Shown here: positions 10,661-23,660 of the stretch, in pieces
Layout of the letters: each line of letters opens with the position of its first letter
How positions within the stretch are numbered: the stretch's first letter is position 1
Source of the DNA: Diphasiastrum complanatum
Lineage: Eukaryota; Streptophyta; Lycopodiopsida; Lycopodiales; Lycopodiaceae
Assembly: GCA_029204225.1 (NCBI GenBank)
Contig: CM055099.1
Location: forward strand, 43,194,150-43,258,149
Length of the DNA stretch: 64,000 nt
Reading direction: 5' to 3'
The notes under the pieces: generated by a model
Told to the model about the DNA's origin: nothing
The model's database searches: none
What the model saw: the letters and a program-made list of their open reading frames with translations, nothing else
Program-made: the position numbers and the translations under genes

Positions 10661-13500
10661 TTTGAATTATCATTTAGGTTCATATTTTGTGACCTTTCAA
10701 ATTCATTGCTCTCCTTTGAAACATGTATCGTTACGATTCCAAGACAGACGATTATTGACCGTTCAGTGCACCGACTTCATTCTTTCCTGTTGATGTGCTT
10801 GTTTGCATGAGCTTTTTGAGCAACTGACACTGCATAACAGCTTGATCAACATAGATTGTCGAGAAAGTCGATAGACGATATTTTTAGAGCGAATGCCTTC
10901 TACGAAGCAACAGGTGATGCAATAAATTAGCCAGACAATTCTGGCAAACATAATGGTAAAGGCCTTCCCCCTTGTTGGAGACAGAAAATCCTTCAAAAGA
11001 TGGTACAACAGTTGATGCATCAAACCAGCCCCGCCCGACAATTCTGGCACACATGAGGACATAGCCAAATGGCCATTGTTCAAGTGGTCAGAGTTAGTGT
11101 AGTGAAATCGCCAAATAATGCAATTTCTAAAGATGCTGGATGCGTACTGCATGAAAATTTCTGGAAAACTCTTTGCAAGTAGCAGTCAGAGGGGAAGATG
11201 ACAGCAATAGAAAAAAAAGCTGTCTTCGTGGCACTAATAGAACGGACAGCCCGTCCTATCGTGGGGCCCCTTATTTTGGCTTCAAGTGACAGGTTTAGTT
11301 TTAGAATAATGGATTACAAAATTCGCGTTTAGCATGATGGATCCCTCTTTTCCAAGAAAATGTATTTTTCCTATTCTTGTTTGTGAAGAGCTTCCTGAAT
11401 TCCTTTGTAGGCGATCAGTCTCTTTCATTTGGTAGTGTCCCTCCGGGTTCGACGTAAGCAGCGCGGTCTCTGCCATGAGCCTAGTGCAGCATCAAATATT
11501 TTACTGATGTAAGTTCCTTTTTTGCTGGTGAATACAGCTCTTGCAATTTCAAGAACACCTAACTTCGTGTCACAAGTTGAACCTCATTTCATTTTTCTAA
11601 GCCCTTACTAGTTATAGATCGCTCGTGCTCTTCCTTGACTTCGTGAGTTCGAGTTGATAGTGACCATTTTTAAGCACCATATTTTTTGGGTGATCTTCCC
11701 TAATCTTGTAGGAGCTATTCCAAATTAGCATGGCCTTGTTAGCAGGGCCTTATTGAACGATTCTACACCCAGGACGTCCATATGATGTCTTTCATACGCG
11801 CAATTAGACAGTATCTAGTTTTGGAGAGTTGCTTTTGGATCAAAGATGGGCTATGACCAGAGTCCTCTCTAGTCATGACTATTTGTTGGTGGTGTGCAAT
11901 TAAGAGTCCACAAGGTACTGGGATTTAAGTGGGACACCCCGTCTCAGGATGAAAAATGCACTGGCTTTTAATGCCAGGTGCCCATCAAGGGTGCATGTGA
12001 GGAGAGAGAGTGTCACTCTCGCACTTCACATGGGCACTTGGGCATTAAAAGCATGTGCCCATTCTACTAAAGGCACCTCCCAACATAGCAAAGCTGTAAG
12101 ATTCATACTATATAAAGATTTGTGAGAGAATTTCAAAGAGTTGACTAAGTATATAACGTGGTAGAGGTAAGGGACAGAGAATGTATGAAAACTAAATTAA
12201 GGAAGGAATAATGTGCTTTGGGAACTATGAATTAAGCTAGAATGGCATTGTGGACTACATAATGGGTGCTTGGAAGTTCATTGCAAAGATATTATGGTAA
12301 GCCTTCTTGTCAAGTTGCGACCTTAGCAACAAGGCAATAGGAAGAGCCATTATATCTTTGGAATGGGCTGACAAACACACTCTTTATTATCGTACTTAAT
12401 GTGTGTCACTAAAATCCTAAAAGAAATAACATAAAATTTTAAGATTCTATTAATGATTCCGTCCACGGACATTTATTTTCAAGATTCTATTTATGAGAAC
12501 CTTAATTTTTGAAAGCTGAAAATTATAACTAATGAAATCTGTAGAAGATGATGTAATAATAGGTGGTGCGCCCTAGATAATGGTGGTCTCAAAACTCAAT
12601 CTGGACCATTAATTCATGTAAGACATATTATGTTTTTTGTAGCAAGTGTGCCCAAGGGTAGTAACAACCTACTAGTTTTTTTCGTGTATTTTGAGGAAGC
12701 CTTAAATGGCATAATATTACACTTGAAATTATTTTTCTAGGAATTCACGGAGCAATAAATGTGTAAGATACTATTATTATTTTTAGACAATCACAAAAGC
12801 ACATTACAATGTGTAAGGTATTCTTATTATTTTAAAAATTTGTAATCATGTAATCATCACTATTTTTAGAAAAGTGGATGGATATTTAAATCTTAAACCT
12901 ATTATTTTTAGAAAGTCATAGCCTACTTTATAAATTTAAAAAAAAACCTTCAATTATCACAAAAGGGGTCCTTCCCCTATACAAACATACCTGATTGTAC
13001 TCTTGTGCACACTATTGTTGATCAATTTACTAGGGTTGGTTCTTGCAGCTATGTAGTTCTAGCAAAATGGGAACTTTATGTTAATAAAGTCGCACCTTTT
13101 AGGCATACAGAAGGCCATGAACAAATTTCATGAGCTACAATATAAAAGAATTTTGGGAGATAAACCTCATTCATTGGGCAACATGTACAGGAGGAAAAGA
13201 TCAAGAACGTTGTGAAATAATCTCAAGGTCTTGCCTGGGTGGCTGATTTCTTTCTAACTTGATAAGAGATGTTGTACCTAATACCTTGACTTCGAAGCAT
13301 CACGAGTTCGATAATACAAACCAAGATATTATTATACGTGAAATTGTTGACATTGAGTTGGGATATAGTCAATAGTTACTCAAAAGAGGTCAATGTCACA
13401 TTTTAATAGTCATCATTTTGAGATATTTATGATTCACATTTATACTCATGCTCGATGATTGTCCCTATTCAAGACTCACAATTTCACAATTGTAGTCACA
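10661..13500. other. Non-coding stretch with one hairpin element
   Basis: No gene is supported. Short ORFs (for example 10763-11152 minus) show no recognisable domain. The only structure seen is the inverted repeat at 11954-12062. Confidence 0.45.
11954..12062. repeat. MITE-like inverted repeat
   Basis: A left arm (11954-11985, with CTTTTAATGCC and GGTGCCCAT) is answered by an inverted right arm (12030-12062, with ATGGGCAC and GGCATTAAAAG). The loop contains a smaller perfect inverted repeat, GAGAGTG-T-CACTCTC (12006-12020). This could fold into one long hairpin, as in a foldback or MITE element. No target duplication was identified. Confidence 0.55.
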
Positions 13501-13504
13501 CCTT

Positions 13505-13837
13505 TCAATATTTATATTCAATGAAGATTAAGAATTTAATATTTGCGTGAAGCTCCTTACTGGTATTGGCTAGCTTCTCTTTGTTCCCGTCCACCCAGGG
13601 CCATAACGCTTCTCCTCTGAGGATGAGGGAAGTCTTCACCTTCCAGGCCAAGTAATTTGACCCATCTACCTGAAGAATGGTGCATATCCTCGATTGCATG
13701 CTGCTTATCGACGCCATTGTTGTTTATAATGTTTTTGCTTGAAATAAGGCTCTTGTGTTCTGAACAACCTCTCTTTGAGACCACTGATGGAATCTGTTAG
13801 TGGTGGATGAACGCACTTGATGCTCTGATACCACCAA
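13505..13837 (-). pseudogene. Ty1/copia gag N-terminus with primer-binding site
   Basis: The minus strand encodes MASISSMQSRICTILQVDG then NYLAWKVKTSLILRGEALWPWVDG, the classic N-terminal gag pattern of plant copia elements (short leader, SNY.AWK, W.WVDG). The primer-binding site complement (GCTCTGATACCA) lies near 13826-13837, directly upstream on the minus strand. Only about 70 codons of gag survive; a frameshift is likely, since an overlapping frame covers 13557-13784. The rest of the element is absent to the left. Confidence 0.7.
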
Positions 13838-13840
13838 TGG

Positions 13841-15180
13841 AGATCAGTCGGATTCTTGATGCAAATCTTAGATAGAGTTGATCTGTGTAGTTGGAGCTAC
13901 TACTTCATACTATGATCAATCATCATCCGACAAATGACACTGCAGATCTCATATTGATTTATAAGCATTCAAGAAAATGAGCCTTTATGCGAAAAATAAA
14001 GTAAGAGCTGAACATGTAACAACAACAAAAAAGCATGGAGCATTCAAAGATTATACACTTAGGCAAGAGGTGTGAAAGCATCTATATTATCACAATGATC
14101 TGTGAGCGTTGTCTGGCATACCACACAACGCGTTACTGCAAGAGAATCTTTGTCTCTTACAAACACTCAGTGTCGCTTACTAGCGTACACCTCTATCTCA
14201 TCATCATCATATGTGCTCGCTTACTAGCGAACTCTTACTTCATCAATCTTCTCCCTCTCATTTATCCTCTATATATAGGAACAGAGAAATGGTTTAACCT
14301 TAATCAGTAATGATTACAAGTACATGTTAAGCCACTTCTAACGATTTTTTGGTTGTCTGTGATGCCCATGCTTCCTTTGGTACTTTGTTGTTCATGGTTA
14401 TACTTGGGTCATGAAGGTGCACCGCTATCGCAGCCGCTTCATGACCGTAGACGAAGCCATTGCGGCTCTCTGGCGTCCTTCCGGGTCGTGAGCTCAGCCG
14501 CATACTGTGCGTGAAGCCTTCGTCGCTGGTTCTCGTAGCGGCATACTGACCGCAACTAGTGCTTATGTGGTGCCTGGGCAGTCGTTTCTCTTTAAGTGTT
14601 GAAGTCGCCTGCAGACCGCATACGGGGTCCTCCAATGGTGCTTTGGTGGTAAGTCCAGTCCGCATAGTGACCGCATGTTGGACTCTTACGGAGTCTTTGT
14701 GGTTCGCCTGTGGTTGTCTGCGATGCGTATGCGTTGGTCTGGCGGTATGTTGTGGTGCGTTAGTCGGGGCCTTGGCAGCATCCTTCCAGTATGTGGTGCC
14801 CTCGATGGTGCTTTGTGGTGCGTTGCTGTGGCTGCCTGTTAACAGTTTCACGTGTATTTCTGCGGACAAAGCTTGTTGGGCTTTTGCGTGTATATCTACA
14901 GGTATTGGATCACAAGCTAGAAACGCTTTGTGGGTAGAAACTTCAAGTTTCTTCAACACTCAAACCCTTTCGATCCTTGGCAGTTTCTTTGGGTATGTCC
15001 TCACCGGCCTTCTTGGGAGAGAGGCCAAGGGGGCCGATCTTGGGAGCCAAAGAAGAGGCTACTCCCACTTCACCTCCTGTAATTATTACATAAATCTTCG
15101 CCGCCTACGATAGATCAAACTTAGGCGGAATGGCTACATATTGATCTATTGTTGCTCATGCTCCTACTCTGATTTAACAT
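13841..15180 (-). repeat. Probable 5' LTR of the copia gag fragment, with GC-rich U3
   Basis: On the minus strand this lies immediately 5' of the primer-binding site. A TATA box (CCTATATATAGAGG) is present on the minus strand near 14270, placing U3 to its right. The right half (about 14400-15050) is notably GC-rich and carries overlapping open frames on both strands (210 aa minus, 184 aa plus) that resemble no known protein. The outer edge near 15180 is inferred, not proven. Confidence 0.45.
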
Positions 15181-15253
15181 CTACTAATGTTTCAACAACA
15201 ATGACATGCAACAATCTATCTATTCGCCAAGCAAAAGATTGCAGCTCACTAAA

Positions 15254-15518
15254 GCTAGGGTTTTTAAGGAATACATGCAAGTAATACATGAATTGTTTTT
15301 TGCAAAGAATACATGCATTGAAATCTAGAAAATAATGACATGCAAAATTAGTTCTGGCAAATCAAAGCAAGTAGCAAATATGCACCGCTAGGATTTTTAA
15401 AGGAAAACATGCAAGTAATACATGCATTGTTTTCTGCAAAGAATACATGCATTGAAATCTAGAAAATAATGACATGCAAAATTAGTTCTTGCAAATCAAA
15501 GCAAGTAGCAAATATGCA
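15254..15518. repeat. Tandem duplication, two 133-bp units
   Basis: Two nearly identical copies start at GCTAGGGTTTTTAA (15254) and GCTAGGATTTTTAA (15387). Both contain GAAATCTAGAAAATAATGAC. The high identity implies a recent duplication. It is non-coding and is rich in ACATGCA words. Confidence 0.85.
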
Positions 15519-18470
15519 TGATGTGAATCACTTACATGCTAGACAATGAGCCCTTAGCAAAGGTCCAAGCCTCAAAAGTTGAGATAGCCTTTAGATTTTA
15601 TTCTTTAATGCTGACTTTCAACCTCAACACATAGTACTCCCTTTGCAAGGCAAGGCCAACAAAAGAAAAGCAAAATCAAAGACATCTTGGTAAGAACGTA
15701 AGAACTCTATAAACTACATGTTAAGACTAGAACTACTAAGTTTCCTTTGAGCTCTTGTTGCTTTTTCTGGTTGCTCTCCTAACATCATCTTCTAGTCTTG
15801 TTGTCTCAAAATTGAGAATCTTGTAATGCTTTCTTAAAACTCTCTATTGTTCCTATTTTTTCATATTTTTTAAAGGGGAGTGGCCCAACCCAATGATTCA
15901 TGATGTTCTCGTTATCAAAATCAATCGCCACTTCACTTGGATATGGTTTCCCGATTGGAGTTCCATGGATCACGGAGGATTTCTCCTCATGGCCTTTTGA
16001 CTTGAGCATCCTTCCTTCTCAAAGCCTAGGCATCCATTCAATGCATTCTTATCAATATCGTATTTGTCATTAAGGAGAATGTTAAGCATGAACATACTCT
16101 TGCACTGAAACCAAATCTAAATTTCTTAAAAGCTTGAATAGTTTCTCTTCATAACTCAAGGTGGATGTCATAGAAACTTGTTGATAAATGTTATGTGGGT
16201 TGAGCCTCATACTTGCATCTTAATGCTAGAGCTTGTCTAAAAAATGTCATTGCAAACACTTTGACACTACCTAGTTTATACTTCTTTATATTCGCAAAAC
16301 TTTAATGCAATACTACAAAACAAGAGAAATAATAGTTTTTTTTCCCTCATTGCGTCGTAGATTTTAATGTGGCACTAACCATATGAAGAGGAAATCAAGT
16401 AAGTGAAGTAGGATGAAATGATCTAAAAATTTAATTTCTTCTTAGCATGGCATAAACTTAGTCTCTTTAATGCCAACACCATGAGAGTATCAAGTCCCTT
16501 TTTAAAATAACTGTGGTCATTGCTTTGGGTAATCAATCTCCAATATTAGCAAAAGAAAAACCAAGTTTGTATTAAAATTGACGAGAATGCTTACCCTGAA
16601 ATCAATCTTCAAAAGGATTTAGTTTGATCTCATCAAGTGGAACCTCAACAAAACAACAAGTCGTGTTTTAGTGTGGTTTCACACAAGTGGCAACTCCTTT
16701 TGCCTGGCACTTTCTCTTGCCACCCAATTCTTAAGCCTTGGCAGACATAATGTGCAACAAACCACCCTTCTTACACATCCAAGTAATAAGCATTAAATTG
16801 AGTGTTGCAAGTTGATTGGCTAGTTTGAATCCCCGTTATGCTAGTGGTCTAGTTTTCTAAAGTCCTCCATCGCAACTCAACGGGCTTGACAAGCTCTCCA
16901 AGTCCGAAAAACCACTTTCACGTGCTCGTACATTACAAGGGTCCCATGTCACGTCATGAGGCACATGGTGACAACTAATGTAAGAAAAAGGGGGGGATCT
17001 CTTATTTTTTGAACAGACCAATGAGAGCTACCTTGACTCGTCAAGTAGTCGAGTGTGAAAACACATTCACACAGAATGGGTTATGTGATATGCCGACTCT
17101 AAATAAAGCAATAAATCTATAATAAAAAAAAAACCATGATTTCACGTGGAGGAAAGACCCGTCAACCCATCATGGGAAGGGCCTTACACCATGACCAACA
17201 TTCACCTTTTTATGCCCAAGGGCTTGTACCTTAGAAAGGCTTAGATATTGCATGTTCATTCATCATGAACACTTCCTTGTTCTCTTCTAACACCCCAAAG
17301 GAAATCTATTTTCATGAAGTTGCAAAAAAAAAACACACATAAAAATGTTAATTAACAATAATACCCTGAGGCCTCCGGGAGGCATGAGGCATTCGGAATT
17401 GCAATAATAATAGACTGCAGGACGCACTGATGGTCCTAGTCCTGGACCCGTGGTCCTACCCCTGGACTCTTGGTCCTGCCTCTTTTAGGCACGACTCTCC
17501 AGAGTTAACCGCTGGTCCCAATCCGACTCCAACAACACGCAACTTCCAGTTTTGACAGGTTGACGTGTACAGGAGGCTGTTTGTGGTCCTGTCATGAAAT
17601 GACTTATTTCAAAATTTGACGTGTGAAGCTAGTAGTCGGCCGTGTATCATGGTTTTTGGTGGGTCCTCGGGACTCGGCCCATGGCCCATGGCCCATGAAA
17701 GAGGTAGGATGTTTGGGAGGGGAGAGGCCACACGCAACATTGGCATGGCAGCCCCTCGGCCCGCCACCACAGTAAGGTGGTGTGTTGACGGGACTTGCGA
17801 GGTGGGTTTTTTTACGGGACTTGAGAGCATCCACCAACATCTCTCAAAAATCAAACAAGGTGGGTTTCTTGACGGGACCTGAGAGCATCCACAAACATCT
17901 CTCAAAAATCAATCGCATTCCTATGCCCTTGAATGGTGGTTGACCTGTGACTTCCACGGCACCCATGGTCCGTTATATTTTCATATACTGAAGCGAGTTT
18001 GATTAAGTCGAACCACCTAGGGATATAAGTTGTGAATTGAATATTAATTACTACACTAAAACACTCTTGGAGGCAATGAGAGGTCCTTAGTTTTAACCTT
18101 TTAGCATCCTCTATTAAATTGCTTGCATAACCTTTGATTCTCAACAACACATGGAATTTATTGATTATTCTTAGAAATAATAATATTAATAATAATAATC
18201 TCGAAAACCAAAGGTATAAAACATATGATTTGATTTCAATAGGCCACAACCTATTTCAAAAACTAAAGGTGTAAAACATATGAATTTATTTCAATCAACA
18301 AAAACTATCATACTCTAGTATTTCGGCTTCCTATTTAGATGATCCTTTTTGCAGACATAATCATGTTCATGGATGTTTTAGGACCAAAAAAACCATCTTT
18401 TATTATGTGCAAATTTCTAAAAAGTTTTGTTATAGTAAATTATTAACAATTTGTTAGAAGTAGTCAAGAG
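15519..18470. other. Non-coding stretch, no gene seen
   Basis: No recognised domain on either strand. A 67-codon minus ORF at 15806-16009 is unplaced. A short tandem duplication of about 58 bp (ACGGGAC.TGAGAGCATCCAC) occurs at 17814-17913, and another of about 54 bp (AAAGGT.TAAAACATATGA) at 18199-18295. Confidence 0.4.
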
Positions 18471-18549
18471 CAAGTCAAAAACTAATGTATGTCAGATTCA
18501 AAAGGTTCAACCACTGTGACATTTTGTTGAACGATATTATTTTGAGGAT

Positions 18550-18700
18550 GCATCTATTAATGTTTATTGGCAGTGTATTAGAATTATTACTCTTTGGAAT
18601 ATCTGGTTGGATAGAAATAACAGGGAATTTGGAAATGGTGATTATGTCATCTCCCTCTTGCGTCTTTTTAAGGAGGCAAAGAAAATCTATCATTTGTAAG
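18550..18700 (+). pseudogene. LINE 3' fragment (C-terminal RT-associated region)
   Basis: One plus-strand frame reads ITLWNIWLDRNNREF then LLRLFKEAKK, the typical C-terminal stretch of plant LINE reverse transcriptases (LWNIW..RN...F). Only about 45 codons are readable and no tail is clear. Confidence 0.6.
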
Positions 18701-19341
18701 TTTTTGATCTTCTCATTGTACTTTGTAAAAAGTTATTAATCTACGGTTAATTTTTTGAGAGAAAAAAACCTAATAATTGTCTTCAAGAAACCATTAAGTT
18801 GAAAGTAAAGCAAGGCATCATAAAGGATGACCTCTAGATAATAGTTTTTGGGTTAATCACAACCTTAGTATCAAAATGCTACCCCTCAAAGATCACCTTA
18901 TTGAGCATAATTCATATCATCCACAACATGTTAACTTCAAAATGCCACAACAAACTATGGGACATAAAAACACAATATACTTGGATAAATTGAGAGTCTC
19001 AAAAGGGGCATTATGATTTCACAAAGCTACATGATAGCCTACAAACAAATGAGTAAAAATCTCAATTTTAATGCTACGAAATGCACAATATCTTTGTGAA
19101 GCATATGTCACTTGGATCTGGAAGGAAGGGATTCAATCATCACTTGGTAAGCAAATAACGATGTCTGGTAAGAAAGCTAGAAAGCAAAGCTAATCTTTCA
19201 ACTTAAATAGTGGGAGATCAATTTCAATCCCATTTCTTATATAAATAGGATTTTACGCATACCCTTTTTTCATATCGCACAACTTTGCCAAGGGCCTACC
19301 AAATTCCAATTCTTACCTACCAGGAGATTATTATCCGTAGA

Positions 19342-20125
19342 TGTGAAAAATTAGCAAAATCTAGCTTGGCTATTATGTATTTTCTTGTTTATGAGTAACT
19401 CTCACACGTGTAGAGCATGTTCCCACGTGTGGAAAAAAAGTCAAAAATAGCCTAGTCATGTTGAGTTAGGAGTACATAAACTTATAGACATCTATCCAAG
19501 TGTAAGTAGGTGATCTGGCCATTTTTGGCATTAGCGGCAAAATAGGCAAGTACACATGGCAAGTGGTGATTAGGCCACAAAGTAGGTTGTGATGTAGCTC
19601 GAGTCAAGTTAGGCCTTCTGACATTTGTCAACTAGAGAGTTGGTGTGTGACATGTCCCTATGTGTTGGCATGAGAGTTAGGGTCCAATCAAAAGAGATAT
19701 ATTCATCAATTTCGCCCAATCAAGTTTGAGGGCTCATATGTCGCTCAACCAATAGGATTTAGAGGAGAAAAAGAAGAAGTCCAATTATGTTTCACTCCCC
19801 TTCATGTTAGATTACTACTTATATGTGTCTTACACTCATTCTATGTAAGTTTTTTAAATTATGAGATTTTCTACACTCTTTTGAGTCAAATTGGTTTTCT
19901 CTCTCTACTTGAGCTTTCTTGATTGGATTCTCTCTCTACTCAAGAGGAGGTCATTTTCATACTTAGTTTGCTATACTACAAGTCTCCACACGTGTGGGAG
20001 TACTTGTATGGTTGATTTATGCATGTAGTAATGTGCTCTTGCCTTAGATTTATGGAATAGATCTTGGTTTTCAATCTATGTGTGATCTATGTGCACTCAA
20101 AGAGAAATAAGATAGTTCAAAGACA
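19342..20125 (+). repeat. LTR of the CACGTG-pair copia family, 5' LTR position
   Basis: It begins TGTGAAAAATTAGC and has the family features in plus orientation: paired CACGTG at 19405 and 19424, a TATA-like TATATG near 19814, two CTCTCTCTACT blocks, and a CACACGTGTGG near 19988. These match, in reverse, the copy at 27798-28587. The 3' edge near 20125 is estimated from the family length (about 760-840 bp). Confidence 0.65.
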
Positions 20126-20332
20126 GTTCTTTAGAGCAACTTTACGGAGACACAGCAAATGTTTGTAATGATCTATTTAACTGTCTGACTAGAGGGTGAT
20201 TTAAGCAATGTAAAAGAGACCGCTAGTAGACCCAAAGTCACTCACACTCAGCAGTGCAGAGAACAAAGATCAGAGGAAATAGCCTTGGATGCTCTATTTA
20301 CTTCTTCAATCTCACAAGTACAAGAACACACA

Positions 20333-20557
<225 letters not shown>

Positions 20558-20939
20558 GGTGGTGTGAGCATGAAGCGTGTCTTCATATATATATTACCTA
20601 TGGAGTGAGCAAACACACCTCTAGAGATTCCAGGTGCGATGCTCCATTGACTAACTTTAGATTTATAGATACATGTAAATTATACCATTGAAGGTACATT
20701 TAAGTACAAATTTAATCTACTCTAGTTTAAGGTGGCGATATGAATCTGGTCAGTTCGTATGCTTGACTAGATTAAGGTTGTTCCAGGCATCATTTCAATT
20801 TTGGAGGTCTTATCCTTTAGTGCAAGGCAAGTCTTTAGCATTTATATCCAGAAAAAATGATATAGGCCTCTTCATAATATACCATTGTTTAGCCATAACT
20901 TCATCTTCGAGTATAAGTTGCCATATTTGAGTAAGTATT

Positions 20940-21157
20940 CACTATTTAGTAAATATGTGGCATCACACATGGCAAAGGAGACGGAGCTTCAACATGTGTC
21001 TTCAAGGGAATGTGTAACTGATATCTTCAACATGTGTTTTCAAGGGAATGTGTAGCTGATATCTTCACCAAAGTATTGGGAAAGGACTTGTTCATGAAGC
21101 ATAGGACATCACTTGTAGTGTTATCAAAGTCCATGCTAAAACTAGTTGAAGAGAGAG
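20940..21157 (+). pseudogene. Ty1/copia pol C-terminal end with polypurine tract
   Basis: Translation gives MAKETELQHVSSREC then, after a duplication, DIFTKVLGKDLFMKHRTSL, the standard C-terminal tail of copia RNase H. A 38-bp direct duplication (CAAGGGAATGTGTA.CTGATATCTTCA at about 20993-21068) breaks the frame. A polypurine tract (GAAGAGAGAG) ends just before TGTGAAAG at 21158, which resembles the start of the LTR at 19342. The two may therefore be one element with almost all of its interior lost. Confidence 0.65.
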
Positions 21158-21158
21158 T

Positions 21159-21353
21159 GTGAAAGATTCAACTAGTTTAGTCATATTTGCTACATTTGTT
21201 TATTTGGCAATTCCCTTAGTGTGTAGACATTGTAGAGGGAATCATTTAAATCGAAACTGTCCCAACCAAGTGTGCGGGTACTGCAAGAGGCCTAGACACT
21301 TGGAGGATAAGTCGAGTTTGGATATATTCAAATTTGAATGTAGGGTACATTGA
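21159..21353 (+). pseudogene. Double CCHC zinc-knuckle fragment
   Basis: A short ORF encodes CRHCRGNHLNRNC, a full CX2CX3HX4C knuckle, and then CGYCKRPRHLEDKS, a second knuckle with the last Cys replaced. Such pairs occur in retroelement gag proteins. It lies just after a copia polypurine tract, so it is probably a separate insertion or rearranged piece. Confidence 0.5.
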
Positions 21354-21456
21354 ATCTAGTCCTAAAAATAGTAGGGTTTTTCATATTGGAGGAAAACCAG
21401 GTGGCAAGTTAGGTTTTGGACCTGCTATAAAAGGATGTAGCTCGTGGGAAGAGAGG

Positions 21457-21647
<191 letters not shown>

Positions 21648-21913
21648 CATGCCTATACATGGTTCTCTTGATTTCTACTATCCATTGGTGCACTATACTT
21701 GTGATATCTTGCAATTCTATGTGTAGAATGATCAATAATTGCTATTTTTAGATCCACACGATACAGTAGATTACTATAATTGTACGGATAGCAATTTGTG
21801 TTTTGATTCATGTTTGATCAAGATATATTAGAGTTTGTATCTCATTTTTTGTGTAGATGCTAATTTTTCCACATTGGCAAGCTTGGTGATGTTGATTGTT
21901 TTCTAACCAAAGA

Positions 21914-23298
21914 TCAAAGGAATCTTTTGGATCTTAGTGTTCTAAAATCTTTCACATTACTCTCATTCTTTGTAAGTAAATGTTTGTTACTCAAAATATA
22001 CAAGTTCCCTTTTCTATTTGCAAAGAAAATTTCATTAGACTCTTGGTCTAAGATAGTGCATTGTTGTGCATTAAACAAGGCTCTATATCCTTGATTTACA
22101 ATCTTGCTGATAAACAATAGATTATTTGTTAATTTGGCTACATAGAATACACCAGTGATTAATCTTGAAATGCCATATGGAAATTGAAGTAGAAAAGGCC
22201 CTTGGCCTTCTACCTTATGCGAACTTAAGTCGTTGAAAAAAATGTACTTCAAATCAGAGATAGGAGTTCTTCAAATAGGTTCTTGCATGGTGTCATGTGT
22301 TGAGATTCTTGTACCAAAAGCAATGTCAGGTCTTAATGTTTAGTTTTAGCAAAATCTGAAGTTCCATCTTGCTGTTGCATTTTCTTTTTCGCTTCATTAT
22401 ACTTGAGAATTCAACAATCATTGATGTTGTGATTCGTTCTCTTGCAATACTTGCAGAATAGCTTGGTCTTGGATTTCTGATACTATCGATCGAGTTATTG
22501 ATGCTGGTTCGAATCGGTTTGCTCAATATTCGTCTTCTTGTCCTTCGAATTTTTCTTCTTCGTGGACTATTGTTTAATTGAATATAGGTGACTGCCTTGC
22601 TATTTGAAGAGGACAAACTCTTCCTTCTTACTTCTTCCTACAACAAACTTGTCATCTAGAGTGATAGCTCAAGAGTATTGCTCTGAAGTAGCACTAAATT
22701 GTCATAAGAGAGAGGAAAACTAGATAGAAGTGACACATTAACATTTTCATCTGATACTGGAGAACCTATTGCAACTAACTAATTAAGCAGTTGTTTGAAA
22801 TCATTAAGATGATCACTTATTAAAGTTCATTTTATGGGATAAAAAATTCTTTTTCAAAAAGAGATGAGTGGTGACATCTGTAGTTTCATATAAAGCAATT
22901 AGAGTGTCCCACGCCTATTTGGTAGTGGAACAATCAGCTACATGAGCTATTCAGATTTAAGGATATGATGGCTAGGGCTTTGCCATCCTATACTTTTCAA
23001 GTGGTCATCGATCGATTTAGGTTTAGTTGTTTGGCGATCGAATTATTAAAGCATTCCCATAGTTCTTTTTTATCAGAATCATCCTCATTAACCTCCACAT
23101 GTGGAAATTATCACCATTGAACTTGTTGATCGATTGGATCTTAGAGGTTGAACTTTTCATGATTAAAGGAGGACGTAGATACAGACTAGCAATAATCACG
23201 AACTCAATAGATAGTTTGAACCTGCTCTGATACCACTTGCTGAAAAATGTTCGATGATGCAGCGAGATGTTTGAACAATTTTTCCAAGAAGGAAACAA
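21914..23298 (-). pseudogene. Ty1/copia 5' part (gag, zinc knuckle, protease region), minus strand
   Basis: From the right: primer-binding site complement at about 23229-23239 (GCTCTGATACCA); gag start near 23160 (INKFNGDNFHMWRLMRMILIKK); a CCHC knuckle near 22465-22424 (CKYCKRTNHNINDC); and protease or pre-integrase sequence at 22252-21914 (SSHKVEGQG, NNLLFISKIVNQGY). Frames are shifted and a stop follows the knuckle. Integrase, RT and RNase H are absent, so the element is truncated at its 3' end near 21900. The sequence from 23241 rightwards (TGCTGAAAAATG...) is probably its 5' LTR. Confidence 0.75.
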
Positions 23299-23660
23299 TA
23301 TATTTTAGGGATCGATCTTTCGATATTTAGATAAATCGCTAGATAGTTAGATCATTCGTTTAACTTAGTAGAATATATTGGGTAGGTGCCATAGGCAACC
23401 ATGAAAAGTGTGAACTTCATTCTGAGTGGTACCATGATTATGGTCAGTTTTATAGTTCAAGTCGACTCAATAAGAGTTGTCTGACTTGAACTCAAATATT
23501 GAGTGTCAGGGTCGAATCGTGTCCACCTTTTTACTATCTTGGATTTTTGTGTATTTCATCAGATTGTTCGAATAGTGTGTAAAACTGTAGACTGCCTCGA
23601 ATAACAATTCATTTCTGTAAGTTGTTATAAGAGGTCAGCATGTATAGTGGATAGGAATTC
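23241..23660 (-). repeat. Probable 5' LTR of the minus-strand copia
   Basis: It lies outside the primer-binding site and contains no ORF. The end near 23660 is a guess. Confidence 0.35.

Noticed and set aside
10763-11152. 129-codon minus ORF downstream of the AG-peptide gene
   Set aside because: No recognisable domain or conserved motif; likely chance.
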